Shown: in pieces, positions 25,301 through 37,183 of the stretch | How the letters are laid out: each line of letters begins with the position of its first letter | How positions within the stretch are numbered: the first letter of the stretch is position 1 | Origin: Punica granatum | Taxonomy: Eukaryota; Streptophyta; Magnoliopsida; Myrtales; Lythraceae | NCBI RefSeq assembly: GCF_007655135.1 | Contig: NC_045132.1 | Location: 26,468,354 to 26,532,353, forward strand | Direction: 5' to 3' | DNA: 64,000 nucleotides | Position numbers and translations under genes: made by a program | The notes under the pieces: generated by a model | The model's input: the letters and a program-made list of their open reading frames with translations, nothing else | What the model was told of the DNA's origin: nothing | Databases searched by the model: none

Positions 25301-28300
25301 ATTCAACAGCCCTTTGCTGTATCTCAGCATCAATGCAGCTCTCATATCTACAATATTAGAATCAGGTTTAAGAAAATCCACATAGCACATCATCAATGAG
25401 TAAAATATAGAAATGTGAATAAGGTGCAGAAATTTACTTCTGGAAAATTGCCCAAATCTGATTCTGTAGTTCCAGATCTGGCGGTTGGGTGTGCATCAGG
25501 ATTTTAGCATATGTAGAAAGAAGAATAGGAATGGTAGACGTCCTGCAAAAAGCCTCAGGTTCTAAGAGAATATTAAAAGATCCGGAAAAGATTTGAAAAG
25601 CATATGCCTAGTACTCTTACGATACTGTGGGGAGCTTCTCGTGGATAATACTAAATATGTCCTTAGGGCTGCAACCAGGCCGTCTTGCCAAAAGGTGGCT
25701 GTACTCTCCAAGTAGATAAGCACTCACCTGTCATATGCCAACACAGGACTAAGATGAAAACTCTTCCCCATACTTCACTTTATACATCATACCAGGAAAG
25801 AATCATCAAGTATATAACAAAACCAATTTTGTGAACGGCCCACTGGGTTAACAGATGTCACTAGCATCAATTTATTAAGGTGTCAGGGACTAACAGAAAA
25901 ACCTGCTACCAGTGACACAGGATGAGGAATCTGAGATATCATGGACCAAGATATGAATGATGAATCATAGCCGAAGGTCATACCTTCACCATGGTCTCAT
26001 GTATGGCAGGCTTGTCAAGATACTCTCTTGCTTTCACAGCAGCATAAGGCTGGTTAAACAAAAAGTCTGGTCAAAAGAATATTCTTGTAAAAGACAAGGA
26101 AAAACAGGCAATTTTTAAGTTCTCACCTGTAGATCTTCATTATTAGTGACAAACTGAACAACACGAAACCATATGTCATCACTAACAAAATCTCCCGCCT
26201 TGTCAATCAACTGAAGAATCACATCAACATACCTGTAAATTTTCAAGAATATATAAGATCACAAAAGGGAGAAGAGGTGCTACTAGAAAGCAATAAATTA
26301 ATTCAAGCCAAGCAATTCAGGCAGCAAATAATTTGAATAATAGGAGGAAGAAAATGCCCCAAAAGAATCATTCAAATATAAGGTTTTAAAGAAAGGTCAT
26401 TTACAAATTCCAATCCAATTAACTATCCTCACATACTTTTTAAACTTTTAGCTCATATTTTTATTCTTAAAAGTGTGTGGCACACTTACCATGACAAATC
26501 AGGGGCAAATTTCTCAGCAAGGATAGCAGCTTTCAGTGACAATTCCTCACGCATAGTGAAGTCTGAAGTGCTGAGATACTGAACAACAGGTGAGAAATTA
26601 GTTGTCTCCGAATCCACTTCTAAGTAGAAGAGCTCACTAAACATTTCTTTCAAATGAAAAGAACTCAAATTTTGTACCTGCAATAACTCTTCAACTATGT
26701 CTTTTGCATTAGAAACATCACACATGCCATATAGAAGATCAAGGGCCCGTCGACGAATGCTGGGGGATATCCAGGTGTTAGAGAGAACCGATGGAAAAGT
26801 TCTCATCAGTTAATATCAAACTACAACCAACTTTCTTTGCCCGCACACCCCATCCCATCTCATAATAAGCCAATATTTCGGTCCATATGCAAAATAAGAA
26901 TTTAGAACAAAAGATTCAGGTTGAACACGTAAGCAATAATTACTAAATCATTCCATTAATCACACAATAGGTACCTCACTTAATGTATATTCCGACAGCA
27001 GCTACCCTATCTGAATTAGTGAGCAAATAATGCTGCAGCACAGAGTATGAAAAAACCAACCTAATGTCTGGATCCTTCAATGATGTTATGATCTGAGCTT
27101 GGTGTCTCTTTATGATGTCTTGCACATCTGTTACCATCAACATTCGTGTCATATTCTCCTGCAGAAAGTCAATGTTGTGCAGTATCATAATCAGAATAAT
27201 GGACATACTCAGATCAATCAATGACGGTTCATGCATATTTTTCTAACATCAAAAATGAAAAGAGAAACAGGAGACCTTGTAGGCTTTCAACTTACCAAGC
27301 CGAGATATCTAATGTTTGGTTCACGAACAGCAATGAATTTTCCAAGAAGGGCAACACACTGAGACATCATCTCCTTTTCAGCATCAAGGTGCATAACCTG
27401 ACAGGGAACGATTCAAAGATGTTAAACAAGTTTCAATGAGCAACCTACTTATTCTAACAGGTAGCAGAGAGACTTATCAGTAACTATAGAAAACTACCTT
27501 ACACCTAACACATTTATTCTACTCATATAAACAAATGGTATTTTCCTGTGAAACAAAGCCGGTTTATGACCAGCAATGGAACCAATAACATATTAACGTG
27601 AAATTTAAGTTGTTCAGAAACTTACCAAAGAAAGTGCTTCAAAGAGAACAGCATGTGATGCATTGTTCTTGTTAACATTTTTGACAACGTCGGTTCCCAT
27701 CAGTATTCTTTGCAACACCTAATCACCAATTTGAGTTTCGTTAAATACATATGAAAAGCATGAAATAAAGTAAATTGCTGCGGAAGAATCAAACCTCAAA
27801 TAATGATCTTCTGGTATTAGGATCTTCAATCACCGGGAAGTACTGGAGAGCTCTCATGGTCTTAACCTGAAAGTGCAAACGTATATAATCATTATGGAAT
27901 TATCCATCATAAACTAACTAAACAGAGAAAAACTGCTACACAGACCTGTAGCCAGGGGGATGGAATGCCATAATAGGTATACTCTTGGGGAACGTCCTGG
28001 TTTCGAGCGAGGCGCTCCAATATCTTAACACACTTTGGAAGACAACTCCAATATGTCTCATGGTGATTTGATACTAGAGCAACAAGAAGACTCATTGAAG
28101 AAGTTAAAACGCCAAGATCGCGTTCGTCTAAGAGCTGTGCCATCCGATCCGCCCTTAAATAACATAAACAGAAAGTTCGTCAAATGAAGCACATGTTCTG
28201 TAGAAGCAGACAGAACCCATTTTCACACAGCGAGCCTTTCACAGAGGAATTTGGACTTACCAGCCATCTACATTTACAACATCAGGGTTTTTCCTATACA

Positions 28301-30726
28301 AGCGCAAAAGACATAATGCTGCTTTTTTCCTCACAAGTGGTCTGCAACTACTAGAAATCTGAAAATAAAAATTTAGTTAGACAAAAAAAATAAAAATACA
28401 GGACTAGAATATGTGGATTGATACAGGAAATGTCACTCACAAGTAACTTTTGAACATCCGGGGCAAGAGATTCCGCAAACTCTCTTCCGCCAATATTTCC
28501 TACCTACAAAAAGAAAACAAACTATAAGAAAATATTATAGATTACTAGATATCCCAAGTGGAGATGATGGCATTTTTGGTAAACTATGGTTTCACATGAG
28601 AATCAACTGAAAAGTCAAGAAGCATTTCCGAAACTATACCATAGTCAATGCCAAGCATTGGAAGGTTTCATTGCGACCAATGATGTCATTTCGGACAGTA
28701 TTAATAGCCAATCTGAGAAAGTCGTGGTTCTCATTGAGCAGGCATGCTGTCACGATATACCCAACCTGCATCCACATAAAGAACAACTTATCAAGTCCAA
28801 GAACAGATCAACCTTCTCTCTTTTCTTTTTTCCATTTTTTTTTCTTTTTTAAGCAATTGAAGAATTAAAACCAAGAGTAGGATCTTGCCTGCTTTTCAGG
28901 ATACTTTGGGGCGGATATCAACGAAACAGCTTCCATGTGACCAAAATCAACGTCATAACCAAGCATGTATATGTAGAGCATCTTCCAGACATATTTTTTC
29001 TTCTCATAAGGCGTCAATCCCTGTTGAAACGTATCAGGGTAGACATACTAAGATGCATCATGAGACTTCTCAGGAAACAACTCTAGTGAATTAATACACG
29101 AGAAGCTCCAAGGAACAGTCTTAGAGCAGATCACAAACCCAAGATGTTTTTGGATCAGTAATTATCAATTGTTGCCAGAACTGGTATCTCTTGCTTAGAA
29201 ATTTTATATTACTGAAAGCACCAGTAGGAAGTTAGCCAGATTTATATAAGCAATAAGACCCATTTTTCCTCAAAACACTTACTTCCTCATGACCATATAG
29301 CATGTACCTTGTCCATCTCCGCACATGAGATCAAGGTCTTCATTTATATATAAAGATCAGGATGGCAGTATGAGTTGTTTTCCTAAACAGGTACACTTTT
29401 CCAAATTTTAGTCAGATAGAGTAACATAAATTGTACGGTGTAATCTCCTGGATACTACAAATGCACACACTTCTGCTCTACAGCATAGGGACCAATATGC
29501 TACTCTGACCAGAAGGAGCTCTCTGGGTCTCATTTAAAAAATTTACATTAAGCAAGAAGATACTAGATGTAGCCTAGCACAACTTAATTCTTTCACCTAA
29601 TTCTTTTAGAGCAAACCCTTATCTTAGGGGAAAAAAACAGCCAACCAAGCAAAAAATGAGCCACAAATCTTAAAAAGCATCTGTATCCAAGCACTGCTGC
29701 CACTGTACAAAACTGCTCCTAACAGTAATATCAATCCAAAGTAATGGTACTTGTATCTTAGAAGAAGAATCAAAGTTTCCAAACTAATCTCCAGCTGAAG
29801 TCAGCAGCCCACTACATGATCCTTAACTGAATAATAGAAAGGTGAACCCATGAGTACACCGTAGCATAGCAATATAGCAACAGCTGGCATACTGAAAATC
29901 CAATCTGTCGCATAAACCACAATATTTCATCATCAATTTTCCCCCTTTGCACAGTTTTCCAGAGTTCATTGCTTCATTAGGTACACCTTGACATGGGAAA
30001 TATGGAATGCCGATGGCATTGCATTCCATCAGCTCATCAAACACACAAAAATAGCAATGCCTGTGATAGTAATATGCTTGTGGCTGCCTCACGGCCCGGG
30101 CTCTTCACAACAATCACTTAACTCTCTACATCAAATTAGTTGTACCACAAAATACTAGCTCAGAGATTTCAGACCAAAATTGACCTAAGTACTCCAAACA
30201 AGTATCCAAATCACAACATTGTGCACCACTTAAGAAAATGAAGAAATAGAACTCTCCTAAGGTTGCGGAGGCCAACTGGAGATTCGATGCAGTTGCTGGG
30301 TTACTTGGAGAAGAATGAGTTTAATGTTTACAATGGTAATAGTTTCAAACGCGAGAAACAGAAACATATTAGATACTATCACCAAAAGCAATTTCATTAA
30401 ACAACATAGAGCTGCTATAGAAGTGGAACCAGCGAATTGTTCTTCGCGTCATAGAAGCATTGAAGAATTGCCCAATGAGACGCCAGAATTTAACACATTC
30501 AATCGCATTGTCCGCAGCACTACCTAGGAAAAAAAATTGTCCACTGTCCACGGAAGGAGAGGGAGTGAGAGAGGGAGAAGCGCAGAACCCTAACCTTCTC
30601 GTTCTTGAAGCGAGTACGGATGTTGCCGAGCTCCTTGTCGACGCGGAGGCGTTCCTGCTCCTTGTTCTGGCAATTGCGAATGTCGCTGATGAACACGGAG
30701 AGGCCTCTCATTCCCGATAGCGCCAT
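22320..30726 (-). CDS. ALPHA-ADR: AP-2 complex subunit alpha (alpha-adaptin)
   Basis: Large subunit of the AP-2 clathrin adaptor, acting in endocytosis at the plasma membrane. Model of 1016 residues (Arabidopsis about 1012). Exons: 30726-30595, 29020-28889, 28765-28640, 28503-28441, 28358-28261, 28153-27946, 27866-27795, 27718-27626, 27397-27296, 27158-27061, 26759-26678, 26578-26490, 26232-26127, 26049-25984, 25727-25621, 25542-25438, 25347-25227, 25080-24895, 24783-24550, 24091-24011, 23918-23754, 23673-23587, 23493-23368, 23243-23163, 23081-23010, 22687-22608, 22458-22320. The N-terminal alpha-solenoid fills residues 1 to about 600. A Pro/Gln-rich hinge follows in the exons at 25080-24550 and includes [13 protein letters not shown]. 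The ear sandwich and platform follow, with a plant-type tail rich in Ala/Pro. Two oddities: the second intron uses a GC donor (28888-28887), and the intron at 26677-26579 is 99 nt with no stop. Intron 1 is about 1.57 kb. Confidence 0.97.
29021..30594 (-). other. Long first intron of the AP-2 alpha gene
   Basis: A 1574-bp intron right after the first coding exon, with a GTTAGG donor and an AACAG acceptor. No embedded gene or snoRNA-like element is evident by eye. Its position next to the start is typical of introns that boost expression in plants, but nothing in the sequence proves that. Confidence 0.7.
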
Positions 30727-30977
30727 GTCCTCTCAGATCGAAAACTCGATCATAAAAACGAGCAGACAGCGGAACAGAAACTCAGTCAGCTGAATCACAA
30801 CCCTTTCTTCCCCCGCCTCCTCGTCCCCCGGTCCACCTCTTCCACCTCCTCCTGCGGTTGCTGGACTGCGAATCGCAGATCTCTGAATGAGCGAGGGAGC
30901 AGAAGATCCGCCGAATTGCGACTTGGAAGGAGAGATCAGCTCGAAGAAGCAGAGAAGAAATTCGGTAATGGCTGATC

Positions 30978-30980
<3 letters not shown>

Positions 30981-31016
<36 letters not shown>
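30981..31016. repeat. (GA)18 microsatellite in the AP-2 alpha leader
   Basis: A perfect AG dinucleotide run, which reads CT on the sense strand about 255-290 bp before the AP-2 alpha ATG. CT runs in 5' leaders are frequent in plant genes and can bind GAGA-factor (BBR/BPC) proteins. Confidence 0.9.
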
Positions 31017-31019
<3 letters not shown>

Positions 31020-31156
31020 TGGAGCTCAAAACAAATGCGTTGTGTTCTTTTCTAGAGAGAGAAATGGAGGGGGCAGAGTTGGACTGAGCAGAAAATGAAA
31101 TTGGGAAGGCCGACGGGTCCAACCGCGCCGAAGACGACTTTCATTTTCCTTATTCA

Positions 31157-31178
31157 CCCCCCCCCCCCCCCCCCCCCC
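31157..31178. repeat. C22 homopolymer upstream of AP-2 alpha
   Basis: Twenty-two C on the plus strand, hence G22 on the sense strand of AP-2 alpha, about 430 bp before its ATG, followed by a CT and T tract. Potential G-quadruplex or i-motif; length may be inexact. Confidence 0.9.
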
Positions 31179-31415
31179 TCTCTCTTTTTTTTTCTTTTTT
31201 TAATTACTTATTTATATTTATTATCAATCAACAGTTATAATTATCAAAATTTTAGGAAAAAAATTTAATTATCATTCTGCTATGTCGCGATGTGCAACTT
31301 ATTCTCATTCTCGTATCTACTTACGGTGATACGATATGTTTTTGGTGAGTTTCAACTTTCAACTCCTATTTTATTATTCTTCGTGGTTATCGAAAGTAAA
31401 AATTAAGATTACTTA

Positions 31416-31660
31416 GAACATGTTTGGATTCAAGAATAAAAAAATTTAATTTTAACATTAACTTTAACTCAACACACTACACAATAAAAACACACATTTC
31501 TCAAGTCAAAAATTTTAACTTTAACTTTAACTCAACACACTACACAACAAAAACACACGTTTCTCAAGTCAAATTTATAATCACATCTCATTTGTCTTTT
31601 TACACAATCAAAATCAAAATCAAAATCAAAATCACTTTAACTCTGAATCCAAACGCACCC
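31416..31660. mobile_element. MITE with gtttgg/ccaaac inverted ends
   Basis: The ends read gaacatgtttggattca and tgaatccaaacgcaccc as an imperfect inverted pair. The flanks are TTA (31413-31415) and TCA (31661-31663), close to the TNA target duplications of PIF/Harbinger elements. The inside has two direct units containing cacactacacaa(t/c)aaaaac and then a caaaat run. About 245 bp, non-coding. Confidence 0.6.
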
Positions 31661-32680
31661 TCAATATTTCGATACGTAAGATTACTTTAATTGTGTTTGA
31701 TAATGAATTTAAGTTTGATTTAATTTGATTTAGTTTTATTCAAAAAGTAAATACAAAAGTTGTTTGGAAAAGTATGTGAAAAAATTTAAAGAAGAAAATA
31801 AAAGGGTAATGATTGTGTCGACGAATTTAGAAAAAAAAATGTTGAATAGTTAAAAGAATTTAATATTAAAAAATTAATTATAATAATATATAAAAAAAGT
31901 ATGAGAGAGAATTCGAAAAAAAATGAAAAATAAAGTAATATTAGGTTAAGTTCAATTTAATTTTGTAAATAAACGTACGATAACTCTGTTGTCAGCCCTG
32001 TACTAATTATAATTTTTTAATTAATTTAATAATTAGTTAAATGCCAATTGGGTTGGGTTATAATTCTTTGAGGGGCAGAATTATGTCAGAAAGGTATTTA
32101 TCACATTCATCATTGCACAGATCGGATCGTGTCTTTTTCTCTTTTTCTTACCTTTTTTTCCCTTTCATTTTCCTTTAATTTCTGGTCATTGCCGACTCTG
32201 CAACGACATCGATGTGCAGGAAAAACGCCACCGAGAACCGAACTTGAACCGGGAATTTGGAACATGATCCTATGAAATGCAGTCCTACTCCGGACATGGA
32301 AATCCCCTGTCAATGTACTCAAAGCAGACGCGAAGATTGAAGAGCCGAACAATGAAATCCACTTTAACAGGTTTCTCTATTGCTGTCAAGAACTTACAGT
32401 TCAAGAGCATCGACATCTTCGCCAAGTGAACTGTACAGGTGTAAACCCGATAGTAAGATGTACAGACGCACACAAGAAAAATCGAGTGTACTATGTATTG
32501 CAATCGCCATTTCTATGTAGACTTTCGAGATCAGTAGAAATCTAAATGAAGCAGATCAGCGGAAAAACCTGACTCGAGCCAGTAAGAGAAGAAGCCGCCG
32601 TCAGCCTTGATTGTGGCTCCTGCCCTTACTGCCTTCTTTCCAACACGACAACACCATAAAAAATGAAAGGCTTGCATTGG

Positions 32681-35326
32681 CTATGAAAACAGTGAGAAGC
32701 TCTTCCTGTGTCTTGAATGATGAGAAGGACGGCCTCGCTCATCTGAAATCCTCGGAGCGCTGGACCCACCAGCCCCGGGTTTTTCTGCTTGATGAGCATC
32801 TGATGGTCCGGGGAGAAGCTTGCACCCAATTTTTTGAACCAAATGAGGTGAACTGAGGGAACTATGAGACTTTGTAACCCGCTTCATCTCTTGCTTTATC
32901 CTACTGAATTCTTCCTCAAGCTCTCCCACCCGGGACCTCATTTTCTCCATATCAACCTTCAGGACTTGGTTCTCCCGAACCACCGAGACCCACCCGTCTC
33001 TCTGGACTATTTGACCTGCCATGTCACTTGGGACAATGGCACCTGCCTGAGTCCCACTTTCAGTGTCTAGGATATGGAGACAGCCTGCTAAGGCTGTTCT
33101 CAACTGCATCTGCTCGAAGAAGAGGACCTGAAGGACGACCCTGAGGGGTAATCGGTTATTTTGTGAAGCGTGCGCACAAGCATCGATTGAGAGCTTCTGA
33201 TAGTCAATGATGTTGCAGAGTTCTTCCTTCTCTTTGTCAGAGAGCCAAGGGTGTGCCTGCAACAACACCATAGATTAATGTTCACAATTGCAAAGGCTCT
33301 TAACTCGATCATTCCATAACAAAGATTCATACCTTGAAATAGATATCGACAGCCCTATAAAGTCCGTCGTGCAAAGTTCTAGATGATTCAGGAAGAGCCT
33401 CGGCAAGATAACGGATCTTATGAGGCTTCAGATTCACATCAGAAGCGACCTCAGCTAAGTAAGCATCAATCAACTTTGCGACTTCCGTTAATGGCCCGGA
33501 AGAAGGAGACACTTCCATGTCACATGATGATGGAGAGAAAGATGTTGCGTTCGATTCCAAGGATACAAAATAATGGACGATTCGTTCGACAGTGTCAGTG
33601 TCATACAAGGTGTCAGAATCTGAGCTATAAGACGGAATGAGAAGACCCTCAAGGGTTGCCAGTTCCAACTGCATCCCCACTGCCCTCTCCAACGAGTCCT
33701 TGCACGCCCGATCAACATCCAGAATAGAAGCAACTCGGAGAAGTCCCAAGAGGAATCGACAATATGATTTCCCCTTCTTGTTAGGGAGAAGCCTCACAAT
33801 GCTCTCCAATAGTACCCGCTGGTCTACTGTAAGTGGGACCAGGCTAAAACTGGTGACAGTTCGAGCTTTCCCGCTCGGCCCAGTGGGCCACCGTCCTAGA
33901 CCAGGCAAGTACTTCCTGGCATAATACATGACCGCATTAGCGAGATTCTCTTCCCTAATACCTCTTGCTGCCATAGCCTTTATAAGCCTCTCAAACAGGG
34001 CCACATTGAGATACGAGATGTCCTCGACCCACCAGTCAGAGTCTGAGCTTCGTATCCTCGCTCCTGTGTTTATCCCGTTCCATAGTATGCTTCCACCTGG
34101 GCTCTGAAGCCTCCCATACATCATCATAGGCCATCCAAAGAGGCTTGGGTCCGTGCACACCATAATCGAGATCGCATCCAAACATTTGCCGACAATTTGG
34201 AGTTTCTCGGCTGTAGCAATTACGGGTTCAGCGCCTTGAAGAGCAAGTATACAGTCCTTCCAGTTTTTCAGAACATGTTTGTGAAAATAGCTCTCACACT
34301 CAGACAAAAGGTTTCCTTCTCCATACTCATCTGTCATTTTGAGGAAGTCTGCTGCACAATAGACTGGAACTATGTTTCTTGGAGTCAAATCAAACCTCAT
34401 CACATAGCAGAACTTGACCACGATCAGGAAGGAGTCAGGCCCTCCAGGCAAACCTTCGAGGTTTACAGTGAAAGTCTTCTCTTGGGTGCTCTTAGATTCT
34501 TCATATTTGCGGGCTATCATCCCGCACTTTGATATGAGAGGAAACTGGAACACGAAAACCAACCACATTTGTCACAAAATTTGCTCAAATCTTCCATTGT
34601 CCAAAATTCAGCTCAAAGATTATATCATCACTCAGTAGTCAGTCAGAAAATGACCAGCACGCGCAAACTTAAGCAATCTACCGAGAAAGAACGGGACTCG
34701 GATTGGGTATACCTTGTGAAGATGGAAGTTCACTCCATCCACGATGACGGTGACATCACTCGGCAAAGCTGAATTGCAGTACCTGCATAACCCATGAAGG
34801 CTCTCGGCATCAAAACTCAAATGGATTTAAACAGAACTCCCAGGAAACCAATTTCTATCCTCCAAAACTCGAAAAACTCGAAACAAAATATTATGTAATT
34901 CGAAAAACCAAACAGGACAAACCGAACCTAAGGATTACTAGATTCTGAACTGTGCCTAGCAGCGGGAGTCCAAGTTCAAGCCTAGAGATGATTAACCCAG
35001 CGAATATGATGTTGAGACAATCAGACACCAATCGGGTTCGGCTATCGAAATCACACCATCCAAAATGAATACTTCCACATACGGAGTCGAAACACAGATT
35101 GCCAGAGAAAATCAACATTAACCGAAAATTTAGGTTCAACGGTACACGAAATGGGACCTCTCACCCCCAACCAAAAAAAAAAAAAAAACAAAAACAAAAA
35201 CAGCACTCCAGTTGGTGCTCTCACAGCCGGGAAGCAAAGCATCGTAATTTTCAGAGAGAGTGAAAAAGAGTACCAGTCATCGCCTTCACGATGGAGCCCG
35301 GAGACCTTGCCGGCAGGAGGAGGCAT
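32681..35326 (-). CDS. NPH3-family BTB/POZ protein
   Basis: Plant adaptor of the NPH3/RPT2-like family: the BTB domain would bind CUL3 to form a ubiquitin ligase, often in phototropin or auxin-transport signalling at the plasma membrane. Exons: 35326-35274, 34782-34713, 34544-33333, 33256-32681; 636 residues, usual for the family. The BTB domain covers about 22-130 (LPSDVTVIVDG, then FHLHKFPLISK). The NPH3 domain runs from about 211 (DWWVEDISYLN) to about 500. A predicted coiled coil of charged heptads spans about 536-573. The C-terminus ends RKSFSLFS, resembling the basic-plus-serine tail that in NPH3 is a 14-3-3 docking site; that link is inference. I cannot assign a named subgroup member, so no symbol is given. 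Confidence 0.93.
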
Positions 35327-37183
35327 AGCTGCCGACCTCCGGACAGGAGCTGAGCTGAAGACTTGTTATTCACTCCACCGTTCAATAGAGTAGGGCTGTG
35401 GGAGTTCAACAACCCCCCACCTCAACCGCAATTGTGATGGCAGAGTAAGGTAAGCCCAGAAATTATATCAAAGAACTCCTTTTCTTTTTCTGTTTTTTTT
35501 TTGGGGGAGATATTATTATAGTTTGTGCTTTCAAATGTGAGGGGGAAGAGTCCAAACAGCGTCAATTGTGGTCGGAGGGTGGGGCTTCCTTTACAGCTCA
35601 CATCAGTCGACAGCACCAGCCCTCCCCCACAACACCGATCAGCGACACCACCACCACGGACCCTTTAATACTATAATCCGAAATCCACACACCCCCCACA
35701 TCATCATCATCATCGCCATCACCGGTGGTGTCCTCTCCTCGTGTGCCGATCCATGCCTTTTGTCTTGCCAGAGCTCAATTAGAGCACGGATCACAATGCC
35801 GAACCCGGAGAAATCGGGAAAAAGAGGAGAAAAAGGGGAGTGGGAGCAGGGAGGGAAATGGCAGTAAATGGGAAGGCGACGAGGGACTTAATTATGCGCG
35901 GGGATAGGGTGTAATGATTACAGAGTGGGTGTGTTGAGTGTTATAAAAGCTACACGGAGCCGGTCAGAAGAGGTGGTCGGGAGACGGTGTAGGCTTTGAG
36001 CCGGCCGGAGACTAGACAGAGAGAGAGAGAGAGAGAGAGTCCTGTCACCTGTGCTTTTCAGTTGAAAGGGTGAAGGGGGGGTAATCGTGGGGTGCCTCCA
36101 ACCGGGAGAGGACAGGAATTTCATTGAGAAGCCCGCGGTCGGAGGTTGAAAAAAAAAAAGGAAAAGATTAGGAAAAGCCAGTGTGGGTCCCAATGCCCAT
36201 TATATGTGTTCTCAGTTGAATGTGTTGGTTACTTGCAGTGATGCCGGCCCGAGGCTTCCATTCCATGGGGTCATTGCATCGGCCAACTTATGATACGATT
36301 GTAATCTCAAACGTGAACAAGGATTCAAGCTGAACTGCAGAAACTACTCCAAATTTTTTCCTCCGATGGCTTGCAGATTAATTTCGACAGAGTCACGGGA
36401 CATTGATGCACTGACAAGGGCAGTTCATTGGACACATCCGAATAAAACCTTCGGAGAACTTACATGCCCCTGTGCCAAATTCATATGCATATCCCTTGAT
36501 AGGATATGCAAAAGAGGAGAGAATTGGGATTCCATCAAGAAAGTAGACAGATGAGGCCCTACACAGGATGGGAATCTTTCCTGTGCCGCAAAAGTTGAGA
36601 GGAAGAATCAAAAGAACTGAATAGGAAGCCAACGTATAACACTCAAGACTCCCTCACGGAACTAAAATTATCCATCACGAAGCAAGCCAGTCAAAGAGAG
36701 GACGCAGATCGAGTTCGATCATGAGCAGATCCAACTGAAACAATTTACATTTCCCCTTAATCTGAATGACAAACTCTACAGATCACAGAGGAAGACAGCT
36801 CGTACGTACCCATTGATGTAAATGAATGATTCATCCTTTAATGGATAAAAAGAAATATTACAAGTGAACGAAAGATAACAACGTTCTCTTGGCCAACTGA
36901 TACAGTTGCTGCCCCTGTACTATATGCCCCACAGCCGAAAGCTCAGAAACAAGAGTTACAACAATATGATATGATTCCTCAGCGAGTCTTGTGCTACAAC
37001 CCAAATGAAGATGCTCGAAGCTACAGACACTGTGGCAGCAGAAAGGCAAAAGAATGTAGTGCATCGCAGAATCAAATCCACCACTTAGATACTTCCAACT
37101 TCATCAGAAAAGGAATATGAGAGGACCGACAATTCAAATGGCTGGTCTATATCAACCCGACGAGTTTCTGCAAATCCAGCTCA
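35327..37183. other. NPH3-gene promoter and AXS 3' flank
   Basis: Contains the upstream region of the NPH3-family gene, a TCATCATCATCATC stretch near 35700, an (AG) run at 36018-36039, and toward 37183 the likely 3' untranslated region of the synthase gene. I see no gene in it. Confidence 0.6.
36018..36039. repeat. (AG)n microsatellite
   Basis: Eleven AG dinucleotides, about 0.7 kb upstream of the NPH3-family start. Confidence 0.85.

Larger units (their letters stand above)
30727..32680. other. AP-2 alpha upstream region and NPH3-gene 3' flank
   Basis: Contains the 5' leader and promoter of the AP-2 alpha gene, a CT/GA microsatellite, a C22 run, a MITE at 31416-31660, and a very AT-rich stretch at 31680-32000. 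The end near 32680 is probably the 3' untranslated region of the NPH3-type gene. No gene is supported here. Confidence 0.6.

Noticed and set aside
32110..32503. Frames between the AP-2 alpha promoter and the NPH3-family gene
   Set aside because: Two overlapping frames with no similarity; more likely the 3' region of the NPH3-family gene.
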